Shown piece by piece: positions 8,568 through 17,413 of a stretch of 64,000 nucleotides of DNA. The notes under the pieces were generated by a model. It was not told the DNA's origin. It searched no databases and saw only the letters and a program-made list of their open reading frames with translations. The first letter of the stretch is position 1, and each line of letters opens with the position of its first letter. A program made the translations under genes and the position numbers. The stretch comes from Solibacter sp039934035 (GTDB lineage Bacteria; Acidobacteriota; Terriglobia; Bryobacterales; Bryobacteraceae). Location of the stretch: NCBI GenBank assembly GCA_039934035.1, contig JBDTMZ010000008.1:1-64000 (forward strand), written 5' to 3'.

Positions 8568-8838
8568 TTACTGAGGCGGCCTGCAAACGCTACACGCGGT
8601 AAGCCCACGTTGTCGAGAACGGCAAGGAGTATCACAGGCTCCACGGGAACCCGCTGCACCCACCGCTGGAACCGAGGCTGGTCGTCGCAACAGCCAATCT
8701 GGAATTCCACGCCAGCTGGGCCTCCACAATCCAGGGCTGGCCGCACGGGAGCCACGCCACACTGAAGGGATCGCAGTGGGCCATGCTTATTGCAGGCGGA
8801 AGTCGAATCTTCAGATCTGACGTTAGCCAAACATAACG
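8568..8838. other. Short ORF debris with a repeated CSVCRPP tail
   Basis: On the minus strand a frame ends at 8568 with TACSVCRPPQ-stop, the same nine residues and stop that end the secreted protein at 6684 (ACSVCRPPQ). The surrounding protein differs. On the plus strand, 8604-8838 is an open frame (VENGKEYHRLHGNPLHPPLE and onward) without a start codon or known domain. I regard the segment as remnants and call no gene. Confidence 0.3.
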
Positions 8839-8889
8839 TTGCATTGGGTTGAGTACAAGGAGACCATCGAGGAACTAAGCATCGTCGTA

Positions 8890-9139
8890 GGTTCCTTTGG
8901 GCCGCACTTGGCATCAGGCCAGCGGCCCAGTTTTATTGGATGTCCTGTACTTTCACAACGATGTCTGCTATGTCGTGCGGCGGGCCGACGGCACGCCCTT
9001 GGCTGTGCCGGCCTGGATGACTCGTCCCGAGGCCGCGCACGTGACGATTGTCTCCGCTCGGGCAGATTGGCACGGCGGATACGCCACTCCAGCGCGCCCT
9101 CCTGCCTGGCCTGAAACTGCGCGCGCACCAGTCGCGTGA
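8890..9139 (+). pseudogene. Transposon-associated DUF5372-like fragment
   Basis: Across a frame change the plus strand reads a histidine-proline start (GSFGPHLASGQR) and then LLDVLYFHNDVCYVVRRADG and LAVPAWMTRPEAA. The order strand-turn-'DGxxxxxPAWMT' resembles small proteins of the DUF5372 type, which are carried by transposons next to recombinases. A recombinase fragment does lie just downstream on the other strand. The match is by recalled pattern only. Confidence 0.35.
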
Positions 9140-9189
9140 CGAACTCCGAGTAACTGATATCGTCCTGGTCGGCCGCGCGCAACTGTTCG

Positions 9190-9408
9190 TCAATAGATCT
9201 CCAACATTGTAGCGAGCGTGTGGCGCAGGACGTAAGCGCCGGAGCAGGGAGCGCCAATTCCCACTTGCCGCAGCAGGCGGTTCACCAATTTCGCCATGAA
9301 CCCATTGCCACGTATCGGTGGGTGCGGCGGCCAGCGGCTGAGAAACACGGCGCGTTCGGCGCTGACCGGCCGCGCCTCGTGAAGGTAGCTGGCCAGCGCG
9401 GCGGCCAA
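9190..9408 (-). pseudogene. Tyrosine recombinase fragment
   Basis: The minus strand reads VFLSRWPPHPPIRGNGFMAK, LLRQVGIGAP and GAYVLRHTLATM before a premature stop. The VLRHTLATxL box is the His-x-x-Arg motif of tyrosine recombinases carried on multi-recombinase elements. The tail with the second histidine and the tyrosine is missing, and the N-terminus cannot be traced. It lies next to the long inverted repeat at 9421-9663. Confidence 0.6.
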
Positions 9409-9420
9409 AGGGTGGAGCGC

Positions 9421-9663
9421 GACCGCTGGAGCAGCGGAGGACCAGCGGAGGAAACGCCTTCAATGGACTACCGTTGCATGCATCCAAATAGTGAAATTAC
9501 ATTAATGTTGGTTCCCAGGACAGGCGATTGCTACCTTGCAGACGAAGGCTCTTGAGTTGTCGGCGCTTGCGCCAATTATTAACGTAATTTCATGATTCGG
9601 ACTCAATGAGTGCAGTCGGCTGGAGGGGGTTTCCTCCGCTGCTCCTCCGCTGCTCCAGCGGTC
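9421..9663. repeat. Inverted repeat, 91-nt arms, 61-nt spacer
   Basis: The left arm (9421-9511) and the reverse complement of the right arm (9573-9663) align over 91 bases without a gap. Both begin GACCGCTGGAGCAGCGGAGGA and end with TGAAATTAC(a/g)TTAAT. The outer 38 bases are almost identical and the inner part is more diverged, about 75-80% overall by eye. The arms are open in the same frame on opposite strands (DRWSSGG then AEETPS). The spacer and inner left arm also occur at 4547-4621. This looks like two abutting ends of a recombinase-carrying mobile element. Confidence 0.8.
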
Positions 9664-9753
9664 GGGCCCGCGAGCGCATCGCACCCGTATTCGGCTCTAC
9701 TTATCTGGCGAGTTCCCGGCGGAACGGCGGACTTTCGTCGCTGTCGGCGGGGC

Positions 9754-12700
9754 CTAACCCTGGCTAAGTCCCGGACCGGCCTGCGCAAACGATGGGATGA
9801 GGGCCCCAATCTGCTCGAACAGTTCTCTTCGGTGGATTGGCTTCGCAACGTAGCCGTCCATCCCCGCGCCCAGGCAGCGTTCCCGATCGCCGGGCATCGC
9901 GTGAGCCGTCAAGGCAATGATCGGAATGTGCCTGCCCGTACCCTCCTCCATTTCGCGCACGGCGGCTGTGGCCTCGAATCCGCCCATGACGGGCATCTGT
10001 ACATCCATAAGCACCAGGTCGAAGTACCGGTTCGCCAGTTGTTGCAGTGCCTCCCGCCCGTCGCCGGCAACCTCCACGTGCTGCCCGCTCTTTTCCAGAA
10101 GGCGTGCCGCCACCATCTGGTTGACCACGTTGTCCTCGGCCAGCAGGATACGCAATCCCCTGTAATTATGCGGAGGAGGTTCACCGATCGGCGGGACGGG
10201 TGACAAGGGGCTTCCGGATTTACTGACAGCCAGCTGAATTGCGTCGAGCAACTCCGATTGTCCGATCGGCTTGGTGAGATTCACGGTAACCCCGAGTTCC
10301 CGGCAGCGGGCGAGATGTCCGCGCTCGCGAGCCGAAGTCAGCATGATGATGGTTGTCGCCGCCATCCTGGCTTCATGCCGGATATGTTGCACCAGGGCGA
10401 CTCCAGTGTCCTGCGGCATGTTTGCGTCCACCAGTACAAGGGAGAATGGATTTCCCCGCTCCAGGGCTGCTTCCATATGGCTCATGGCGGAGCGCGCAGA
10501 TTCGGCCAGGACTGGCCTCATGCGCCAGGAGGTCAGCATCTCCGCAAGGATTCCCCGGTTCGTTAAGCTCTCATCCACGACCAATACCGCAAGGTTCTCC
10601 ACGCTCGCGTGTTCCACCCTGGCCAGCGTGGTGTCTCTTCGCGATCCGAACCGCGCGGTGAAATGAAAGGTCGAGCCTTCCCCGGCTATGCTCTCCAGCC
10701 AGATGCGGCCGCCCATCAGGGCCACCAACCGGCTGGAAATGGATAGGCCGAGGCCGGTGCCACCGTAACGACGGGTGATCGAACTGTCGGCCTGGGTGAA
10801 GGCTTCGAAGATTCCCTCCTGTTTCTCCGCCGGTATGCCGATGCCCGTGTCCCGGACGGTGAAATGGAGGCACTCCAGGCCCTCCTCTTCGGGTTCACGC
10901 CTCACCTGAAGGATGACTTCTCCCCGCTCGGTGAACTTGATCGCATTCCCCACCAGGTTTACGATGATCTGGCGTAGCCGACCGGCATCGCCTACCAGCC
11001 TCTCAGGCACGTCAGGCCGCACCTGGCAATTGAGTTCGACGCACTTCTCATCCGCCCGAACCGCCAGGGTCTTCAACGCCGGCTCCAAAATGTCCCGCAG
11101 GCCGAATTCGATCGCCTCTACTTCCAGTTTGCCCGCATCGACCTTGGAAAGGTCCAGGATCTTGTTGATCACATCCAGCAATCCATCGGCGGAGTTCTTG
11201 ACCATGCCTAGATATCCCCGCTGCTCCGGTGTGAGTTCGGTGTCCAGCGCCAGGGCTGTAATGCCCAAGATGCCGTTCATCGGCGTACGGATTTCGTGGC
11301 TCATATTCGCCAGTAACAGGCTCTTTGCCTGGTTGGCGTCCTCAGCCGCCTGCTTGGCTGCGCGCAGGGCGACCTCGGCCTGCTTGCGTGCGGTAATGTT
11401 GACGTGCTGGATCAGAACCCGGAAACGGCGATCACTCAAAAACCTGGTGACTTTCCCCGTGAACCACCGCTGCTCGTCGGCGGAATCGCATGTATACTCC
11501 AGCGAGAATTGTTCGCGCTCACCGTTCAGTACGGCCCTGATGCCGGCAGCGAACTCCGCAGCCCCCTCGGCGTTGGGGCCGGATGCCCGATCGCACACAG
11601 CCAGATAGTCGGCGCCCGCACCCAACCCGCCAGGCGGAGACTCGAGCCGGACCTCGCTCGATTCCACCCGCCCGTTAGCTTCCCCAAAGTCCGTCCATGC
11701 CCGGTTTACGGATAGGATGGTCCCTGACTCGTTCAGCACGCAGACGTGGGAAGGGAGTGCATCGACGGTGCATTGTGCAAACTCCCGGGAATCTCGTACG
11801 GCCCGCTCGGCCTCCTTGCGCTCGGTAATATCCGTGCCGATGCCGGCGTGACCTAGGAATTCTCCGTTCAGCGAGAGGCGCGGTGAGGCGAGGGACTCGA
11901 TCCACCGCCACTTGCCATCGGCGCGGAGGAACCGGGCCTGCGCCCGGAACGGCGAACACTGACTCAACGAGCGGTGGAATTCTGCGAAATACGTCGATGA
12001 GTCGTCCGGATGAACCTCCAAGTGCCAAGTTCCTCCCTCAACTTCTTCGAACGAAGCACCGAAGAATTCGCGAAAGCAGCGATTGGCAAACCGGATTCCG
12101 CCTTTGGCATCGGTTACCCACATCGTCGTGGGGCAAGTGTCCGCCATGATACGGAAGCGCTCTTCACTCTCGCGCATGGCCTCCTCGGCCGCCTTGCGCT
12201 CGCTGATATCGATTGCAGTTCCTTCAATCCAGGGCTCCTTATCCGCGTCCTGCACCAGGGTGCAGTTGAGGAGGATCCACAAGCGACTGCCGTCCTTTCG
12301 TTTCCAGCAGATCTCGTAGTTGGTCAGCGTTTGCCGTTGCTCGAGGAGCGAGAGCATGGTCCGCCGGTCGGCGGGATCGAAGTAGAGATCCGTAGTCCGT
12401 TTGGAAAGAACTTCATCCTGGGATGCGTAACCGAGCATTCCCGCCATGGCGTCGTTGCATTCCAATGGCAGGCCGTCCGTAGTACTGCTAAGGAACCCCG
12501 CAGCGTTGCGTTCGACATAACGCCGGTAGCGCAGCTCGGTGGCCCGCACGACTGCTGCGGACTCCTTACGCTCGCTGATATCGCGGGCAATTCCCATCAA
12601 CATCTGCCGTCCGCCCAAACGGAACAGCTTTAAGTTCATCTCCGTGGGGATGCGGCGGCCGTCCCTGGTCAAGTGTTCCGTCTCCAGGAGACACTGATCT

Positions 12701-14181
12701 CCAGCGAGCAGACGTTCTGGAATCGGGGAGAATGAGCCCGTGTGGGACGGGTCGACATCAGTCATGGACAGCGCCAGCAATTCGTCCCGGGTGTAGCCCA
12801 GGCGCTGGCACGCCACATCGTTCACCTGAAGGAAGTGGGTTGAGCGCCCGTCTTCCCCAAGCCCGGCCACAAACACGGCATCACTGCAGCTGTTAAATAA
12901 GGAATGACGCTGCGTCTCAATTGCCTCGGCCGCCTCTTTGGCTAGCCTGCTCCCGGTAATGTCTTCGATATGGGTGATTACGTATAGAAGTGCGCCGCGG
13001 TCGTCTCGTACCTGCGACATCCTTACGCGGGCCCAGACGGTATGGCCCGAGCGGTGAACGTAGCGCTTTTCCAGTTCCACCGAGGGGCGGGCATCGCGCA
13101 TGAGTTGTTCGGCAGCCAGATCGGAAAGGCCCAAGTCATCGGGGTGTGTCCGGGCCTGCCAGTGCCCGGCGAGCAATTCCTCGCTGGTGTAGCCAAGCAT
13201 TTCGCAGAACGTCTGGTTCACCCGCAAAGGGCGCCCGTCGGCTGCGCTCAGGCACATGCCGAACGGAGCGTTCTCGAACGCAGCCTTGAACTGTTCTCCG
13301 CTGTCGTGTGCCGACTGCTCCGCCCGCCGCGCGTGGCTGATGTCACGCGCGATCGTGGCGGCCCCCACAATGATTCCAAGCTCATTCAAGATCGGAGAAA
13401 CGGTGATCGAAACATCGACCTGCCGCCCTTGGTTCGTCAGCCGTACAGTCTCGAAATGAGAGCGAGTGTGTCCGGCCGTTACGCCTTCGAGGATATCGGG
13501 CAGTTCGTCGGCCCGCCCGGGCGGCACAAGCAGGGAGATCGACCTGCCAATCACCTCAGGCGCGCGGTATCCATAAATCTCTTCGGCGCCTCGATTCCAG
13601 CTTTGGATGGTACCGTCGATGCTCTTGCCGATGATGGCGTCGTCGGACGACGCGACGATTGCGGCGAGAAGCCTCTGGGACCCTTCGGCGGCGCGCCGTT
13701 CCGTCACGTCCTGCTTGAGCGCTATGTAGCGGACGATATCACCGCGGGAATCGCGAACCGGAGCGATGGTCATCTCCTCGGTATAAGTCGTTCCGTCTTT
13801 GCGCTGATTGATCAGTTCGCCCTTCCAGACACGACCGGCTCGAATGGTCTCCCAGAGATCCCGGTAGTACGTTGGATCCTGTTCGCCCGATTTCAATACC
13901 CGTACGTTCATTCCGAAGGCTTCCTGCCTGCTGTACCCGGTCATCCGGGAGAAAGCGGGATTGGCGTACAGAATGGTGCCGCTGCAATCCGTGATCGCGA
14001 CCGCCTCGGCAGCTTGATCGATTGCCGCCGCCAGCCCGATGCTTTCCTGACTGGCCGGCGAGATTACGTCAGGAGGGGGCTGCCCGCCGTTGTTCGACTT
14101 CCCATTGACCAACGAGTCTGATTGCATTTTGATTTCGGCTAGAATCCGGCGCGCATGACTGACCACCAACATATCGGTCAC
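9754..14181 (-). CDS. Hybrid sensor histidine kinase, seven PAS and two receiver domains
   Basis: A cytoplasmic 1475-residue sensor with no obvious membrane segment. About seven consecutive PAS/PAC units fill residues 40-930, each closed by a DIxERK/ITxRKxAE-type motif. The dimerisation domain follows (SHEIRTPMNG, phospho-accepting His962). The ATPase domain has NLVGNAIKFT, DTGIGIP and GGTGLGLSIS. A receiver with Asp1252 (LVLVDANMP) and a second one with Asp1393 (LVLMDVQMP, lysine in YVAKPI) complete it. The start used is GTG; ATGs at 14172 and 14127 are alternatives. It is divergent from fliM with about 150 bases between, so it may feed environmental signals to motility, but no partner is proven. 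Confidence 0.95.
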   Translation of the reverse strand: MTDMLVVSHARRILAEIKMQSDSLVNGKSNNGGQPPPDVISPASQESIGLAAAIDQAAEAVAITDCSGTILYANPAFSRMTGYSRQEAFGMNVRVLKSGEQDPTYYRDLWETIRAGRVWKGELINQRKDGTTYTEEMTIAPVRDSRGDIVRYIALKQDVTERRAAEGSQRLLAAIVASSDDAIIGKSIDGTIQSWNRGAEEIYGYRAPEVIGRSISLLVPPGRADELPDILEGVTAGHTRSHFETVRLTNQGRQVDVSITVSPILNELGIIVGAATIARDISHARRAEQSAHDSGEQFKAAFENAPFGMCLSAADGRPLRVNQTFCEMLGYTSEELLAGHWQARTHPDDLGLSDLAAEQLMRDARPSVELEKRYVHRSGHTVWARVRMSQVRDDRGALLYVITHIEDITGSRLAKEAAEAIETQRHSLFNSCSDAVFVAGLGEDGRSTHFLQVNDVACQRLGYTRDELLALSMTDVDPSHTGSFSPIPERLLAGDQCLLETEHLTRDGRRIPTEMNLKLFRLGGRQMLMGIARDISERKESAAVVRATELRYRRYVERNAAGFLSSTTDGLPLECNDAMAGMLGYASQDEVLSKRTTDLYFDPADRRTMLSLLEQRQTLTNYEICWKRKDGSRLWILLNCTLVQDADKEPWIEGTAIDISERKAAEEAMRESEERFRIMADTCPTTMWVTDAKGGIRFANRCFREFFGASFEEVEGGTWHLEVHPDDSSTYFAEFHRSLSQCSPFRAQARFLRADGKWRWIESLASPRLSLNGEFLGHAGIGTDITERKEAERAVRDSREFAQCTVDALPSHVCVLNESGTILSVNRAWTDFGEANGRVESSEVRLESPPGGLGAGADYLAVCDRASGPNAEGAAEFAAGIRAVLNGEREQFSLEYTCDSADEQRWFTGKVTRFLSDRRFRVLIQHVNITARKQAEVALRAAKQAAEDANQAKSLLLANMSHEIRTPMNGILGITALALDTELTPEQRGYLGMVKNSADGLLDVINKILDLSKVDAGKLEVEAIEFGLRDILEPALKTLAVRADEKCVELNCQVRPDVPERLVGDAGRLRQIIVNLVGNAIKFTERGEVILQVRREPEEEGLECLHFTVRDTGIGIPAEKQEGIFEAFTQADSSITRRYGGTGLGLSISSRLVALMGGRIWLESIAGEGSTFHFTARFGSRRDTTLARVEHASVENLAVLVVDESLTNRGILAEMLTSWRMRPVLAESARSAMSHMEAALERGNPFSLVLVDANMPQDTGVALVQHIRHEARMAATTIIMLTSARERGHLARCRELGVTVNLTKPIGQSELLDAIQLAVSKSGSPLSPVPPIGEPPPHNYRGLRILLAEDNVVNQMVAARLLEKSGQHVEVAGDGREALQQLANRYFDLVLMDVQMPVMGGFEATAAVREMEEGTGRHIPIIALTAHAMPGDRERCLGAGMDGYVAKPIHRRELFEQIGALIPSFAQAGPGLSQG

Positions 14182-14296
14182 ATTGGGGCGCTAAAGACGG
14201 GAATCACTCGCTTTTCCTCAAGGATCCCAGGCCGGAAAAACCAAGGGTAACTATCCTGACTGGCCTCGTTTGCGGGGACTCCCAGGCACATGATCG

Positions 14297-14312
14297 TGGC
14301 CCTCCGATTGCA
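14297..14312 (+). promoter_or_regulatory. Sigma-54 promoter of fliM
   Basis: TGGCCC-TCCGA-TTGCA differs from the consensus TGGCAC-N5-TTGCA at one position and has the strict GG-N10-GC spacing. The predicted transcript start (near 14323) is only about 8 bases before the GTG of fliM, and no ribosome site stands there. Confidence 0.65.
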
Positions 14313-14330
14313 TTGTAAGAATCAAATACT

Positions 14331-15281
14331 GTGGCCCGACAACTTACGCAACCTGAAATCGACGAAGTATTTCAAAAGGCGACGGGGACTCCGAATGCCG
14401 AGAGCGCTATCGCTAGTTTTGATTTTCGGCGCCCGGACCGTATCGCGAAATCACAGGTTCAGGCCATTCGCATGCTCCACGAGAGCTTCGTCCGCAATCT
14501 GGCGTCCAGCCTTTCGGCGTACTTGCGTTCGTACCTCACGGTCAATTTGATCAGCGTCGAACAGCTCTCCTACGGCGAATTTCTGGAAGGGCTTGCGGCG
14601 CCAACCTACATGGCATCGCTGAGCCTGAGCCCCTACGATGGAAGCGCCTTGATCGAGTTGAACCCAACGCTCATTTTCCCCATCATCGAGATCATTCTGG
14701 GCGGCAAGGGGCGGGTGACAACCAATCTGAAGCGTGAGGTCACCGTCATAGAGCAGAATCTTCTGGAGACCCTGTTCCGCATCATACTAAGCGACCTGAA
14801 GGAGGCGTGGAAGAGCGTCACCCTGATTGATTTCAAGATTCAGGCGGTAACCACCGAGCCCCAGAGGCTGCAGATTGTGGCTTCGAACGAAGTTGTGGTC
14901 GCCGTGAGCATCGAGATTCGAATCGGAGAAATCACCGGCACCCTGAACCTGGCGATCCCGTCAATCAACATTAAGATGATCGGGAATAAGTTCGATCAGC
15001 AGTGGAGCCTGCGCAAAACCGAGGCGACGGAAGCGGAACAGCAGCGTGCCTATAGCTTGATTCGCACATCTAAAGCGCGGCTGGACGCCCGACTGCGGGG
15101 ACCGACACTGCGTGTCAGGGATCTGCTCGATCTGCAAGCCGGGGACTTACTCCAATTGGATTACCGGCTCGATCAGCTACTGGACTGCGACATCAATGGG
15201 ACCGCCAAATTCCGTGGTGGTGTCGTCAATTCGAATCAGAAGAAGGCGTTTGTGATCGAGTCCATGCCCGAGGCGCGATAG
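14331..15281 (+). CDS. fliM: Flagellar motor switch protein FliM
   Basis: FliM is the C-ring protein that binds phospho-CheY and couples it to rotation direction. The 316-residue length is typical. The N-terminus LTQPEIDEVFQ is the conserved CheY-binding peptide, which fixes the start at this GTG. The CheC-like middle domain follows (DFRRPDRIAKSQVQAIRMLH, FLEGLAAPTYM, and the IIEIILGGKG box). The SpoA-like C-terminal domain ends the protein (RVRDLLDLQAGDLLQLD). It is separated from the other flagellar genes by a small minus-strand ORF and then followed by flbD-motA-motB. Its sigma-54 promoter suggests expression with the hook-basal-body genes. Confidence 0.97.
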   Translation: MARQLTQPEIDEVFQKATGTPNAESAIASFDFRRPDRIAKSQVQAIRMLHESFVRNLASSLSAYLRSYLTVNLISVEQLSYGEFLEGLAAPTYMASLSLSPYDGSALIELNPTLIFPIIEIILGGKGRVTTNLKREVTVIEQNLLETLFRIILSDLKEAWKSVTLIDFKIQAVTTEPQRLQIVASNEVVVAVSIEIRIGEITGTLNLAIPSINIKMIGNKFDQQWSLRKTEATEAEQQRAYSLIRTSKARLDARLRGPTLRVRDLLDLQAGDLLQLDYRLDQLLDCDINGTAKFRGGVVNSNQKKAFVIESMPEAR

Positions 15282-15320
15282 GATCGCGGACACGCTGAGA
15301 TGAATTCAACCCATACCGTT

Positions 15321-15587
15321 TCAATTCACCAGCAAGCTCTCGGACTTGGCGAGATGCTGCAGCAGCGGGATGTAGACACTGGCATCCTGTACTTGGCCGG
15401 AGGCGATGGAGCAGGCGATCCGGCTGGCGATGCCGTGCAGCAGTTCCCGGCGCTCGCATTCAAGGGGATCGCCCCAAGCTTCGAGATCCGGGGTAGCGCC
15501 CTTGGCCAGCCTTTGGTTCAACCGCTCAGGATCATTTTCGCGCCAGGCCTCGAGTATATCGGCGGCACAAATTGCGGATCTGGACAT
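15321..15587 (-). CDS. Small unknown protein between fliM and flbD
   Basis: I do not recognise the family. The ATG at 15587 gives 88 residues; a GTG at 15602 is also in frame. The sequence is helical and charged (LEAWRENDPERLNQRLAKG, ECERRELLHGIASRIACSI, YIPLLQHLAKS) with a terminal LLVN. It lies antisense within the fliM-flbD gap, which otherwise is unexplained non-coding DNA. The plus-strand frame there has no domain features and reads as its shadow. The call rests on composition and position only. Confidence 0.45.
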   Translation of the reverse strand: MSRSAICAADILEAWRENDPERLNQRLAKGATPDLEAWGDPLECERRELLHGIASRIACSIASGQVQDASVYIPLLQHLAKSESLLVN

Positions 15588-15667
15588 CGTCGATTGGGTC
15601 ACGAAATACTCATCGGCCAGATCGCGATCGTTTTGGACGATGCGGACGGAAAAGTTTGGAAATATAA

Positions 15668-15889
15668 ATGATACGCCTTACACGACTCAACCACGTAGCG
15701 CTCGTAGTCAACAGCGATCTGATCGAGCACATCGAAATGACTCCGGATACCGTTATCTCGATGACCACCGGCCAGAGGATCACCGTCCTTGAGACCACCG
15801 AAGAAGTGATCGGCCGTGTGGTCGAATTCCGGCGCTTGCTTCTCCGGACTCCGGACCTCTTGGCCGTCGAAGCCCGAACCGAGCAGTGA
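15668..15889 (+). CDS. flbD: FlbD family flagellar protein
   Basis: A 73-residue protein of the short FlbD family that precedes motA in many flagellar loci (not the Caulobacter sigma-54 activator of the same name). The typical order is visible: MIRLTRLNHVALVVNSDLIE, then HIEMTPDTVISMTTGQRITV and a C-terminal helix (EVIGRVVEFRRLL). The stop codon is 7 bases before the motA ATG, so the two are co-transcribed. The molecular role of this small family is still unclear; it appears to support motility or export. Confidence 0.92.
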   Translation: MIRLTRLNHVALVVNSDLIEHIEMTPDTVISMTTGQRITVLETTEEVIGRVVEFRRLLLRTPDLLAVEARTEQ

Positions 15890-15896
15890 GCCGCGC

Positions 15897-16733
15897 ATGG
15901 AAAGCGCTAGAAGCAGGAAACCAGACTACGCGACCTTTGCCGGTCTCGCACTGGCTGCTGCCGGCATTCTGGGTGGCCTGGTCCTGGAGAACGGGCAGAT
16001 ACGGGACGTCGCGCAGCTTACCGCGTTTCTGATTGTGTTCGGTGGAACCACGGGCGCCGTCCTGGTCAGTACGCCGGCGGCCACGCTCGTCCGCGCCCTC
16101 AAACACAGCTCCGTTATCTTCTTCGAAGAACCAAGGAATGATGGTTCACTGGTGGCCCGGATCCTCCACTTCGCGATGCTGGCGCGTCGTGGCGGCATCA
16201 CTTCTATCGAAGGCCAGGCCCTCAACGTGGAGCATCCCCTGCTGCGCAAAGGACTGCTGCTCGCCGTCGACGGGGTGGACACCATGGAGATCCGCCGTCA
16301 AATGGAATTGGAACTGCGCGTCGCAGAGGACCGCGCCGAAGAGGACGCAAGGGTATTCGAGGCGGCCGGCGGCTACGCACCGACGATTGGGATCATCGGC
16401 GCCGTACTGGGACTGATCCAGGTGATGAAGCACCTGGATGCGGTTTCCGAAATCGGCAAGGGTATTGCCGTTGCCTTTGTAGCCACTGTGTACGGTGTGG
16501 CATCCGCGAATTTGGTGCTACTGCCGGCAGCGGCCAAACTGCGATTTCGTGCGCGCAATGAGCTGCAGACCCAGGAACTCATTGTCGAGGGCGTATTGGC
16601 GATCGCCGAAGGCTTGAATTCGCACTTGATCCGCATGCGGTTGGAAAGCTTCCTGGAAGAAAAGGCGCTGGCTCCAGTCGCCCTCCCATCGGTTGGCAAA
16701 CCCCAGACTGTGGCCGGCAGGACAGGCCGGTGA
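15897..16733 (+). CDS. motA: Stator protein MotA (first set, MotC-like)
   Basis: A 278-residue inner-membrane stator subunit that, with MotB, conducts ions and drives the rotor. Four membrane helices are visible: FAGLALAAAGILGGLVLENG, LTAFLIVFGGTTGAVLV, and the pair with YAPTIGIIGAVLGLIQVMK and IAVAFVATVYGVASANLVLL. The cytoplasmic loop carries MEIRRQMELELR. A longer frame starts upstream, but the ATG at 15897, right after flbD, gives the family N-terminus. The following gene overlaps by 4 bases (GTGA). Helix sequences resemble MotC/MotP-like stators more than the second MotA at 38043. Confidence 0.95.
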   Translation: MESARSRKPDYATFAGLALAAAGILGGLVLENGQIRDVAQLTAFLIVFGGTTGAVLVSTPAATLVRALKHSSVIFFEEPRNDGSLVARILHFAMLARRGGITSIEGQALNVEHPLLRKGLLLAVDGVDTMEIRRQMELELRVAEDRAEEDARVFEAAGGYAPTIGIIGAVLGLIQVMKHLDAVSEIGKGIAVAFVATVYGVASANLVLLPAAAKLRFRARNELQTQELIVEGVLAIAEGLNSHLIRMRLESFLEEKALAPVALPSVGKPQTVAGRTGR

Positions 16734-17413
16734 CCCGCCGCAGGCGCCTGTCCGCTCCGAGTCCGGATCGCTGGTTGATTTCCTACGCCGATTTCATCAC
16801 GCTTCTTTTCGCCTTCTTTGTAGTCTTGTATGCGGTCGCGCAGAACGATCGCGCCAAAGCCAGAGACGTCTCCGAATCGGTGAAGCGTGCGTTTGGCGGC
16901 ACCGCCGCGCCCACGCGCACCAGGCCCGCCCCCAAGAGCGTTGCACCCGTCACAGTCGACCAGCTGGCCCCGGCATTTGCCCATCTACAGGAGCAACTGC
17001 AACAGGAGATCGCGGATGGCAAGATGCAGGTCAGCATGGATGCCAGGGGGATCATCGTCAGTTTGCACGAAGGGTCATTCTTTCCCTCCGGCGGGGACAC
17101 GATCTATCCGGCGGCTTTCGACAGCATCGCGAAGGTGGCAGCCGTGGTCCGAGATCTCCCCAACCCCGTACGCCTCGAAGGCCACACCGATTCGGTCCCA
17201 ATCCACAACCAGCGGTTCCGCAGCAACTGGGATCTCTCCGCGGCCCGCAGTATTGCGGTACTGCTGTTCTTTGAAGAACGCTTTGCCGTCGCCGGACAGC
17301 GCTTCGCGATTGCCGGGTACGCAGACAATCTGCCGGTCGCGGGCAATGACTCGGATGAAGGGCGGTCGAAGAACCGGCGGGTGGATATCGTAATCGCGGC
17401 TCCGGCCCATTGA
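16730..17413 (+). CDS. motB: Stator protein MotB (first set, MotD-like)
   Basis: A 227-residue partner of the upstream MotA. A single membrane helix near the N-terminus, RWLISYADFITLLFAFFVVL, contains the ion-binding Asp21. The segment is like the MotD stator of Pseudomonas rather than classic MotB. A proline-rich linker precedes the OmpA-like peptidoglycan-binding domain (PVRLEGHTDSVPIHN, WDLSAARS, GYADNLP and NRRVDIVI). The GTG start overlaps the motA stop by 4 bases, so translation is coupled. The ion used cannot be read from the sequence. Confidence 0.95.
   Translation: MTRRRRLSAPSPDRWLISYADFITLLFAFFVVLYAVAQNDRAKARDVSESVKRAFGGTAAPTRTRPAPKSVAPVTVDQLAPAFAHLQEQLQQEIADGKMQVSMDARGIIVSLHEGSFFPSGGDTIYPAAFDSIAKVAAVVRDLPNPVRLEGHTDSVPIHNQRFRSNWDLSAARSIAVLLFFEERFAVAGQRFAIAGYADNLPVAGNDSDEGRSKNRRVDIVIAAPAH

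Noticed and set aside
9421..9663. CRISPR-like repeat
   Set aside because: Only an inverted pair with one spacer; no regularly spaced direct repeats anywhere in the window.
12010..12633. Long plus-strand ORFs inside the histidine kinase gene
   Set aside because: They have no domains and mirror the GC-rich kinase frame, so they are antisense shadows.
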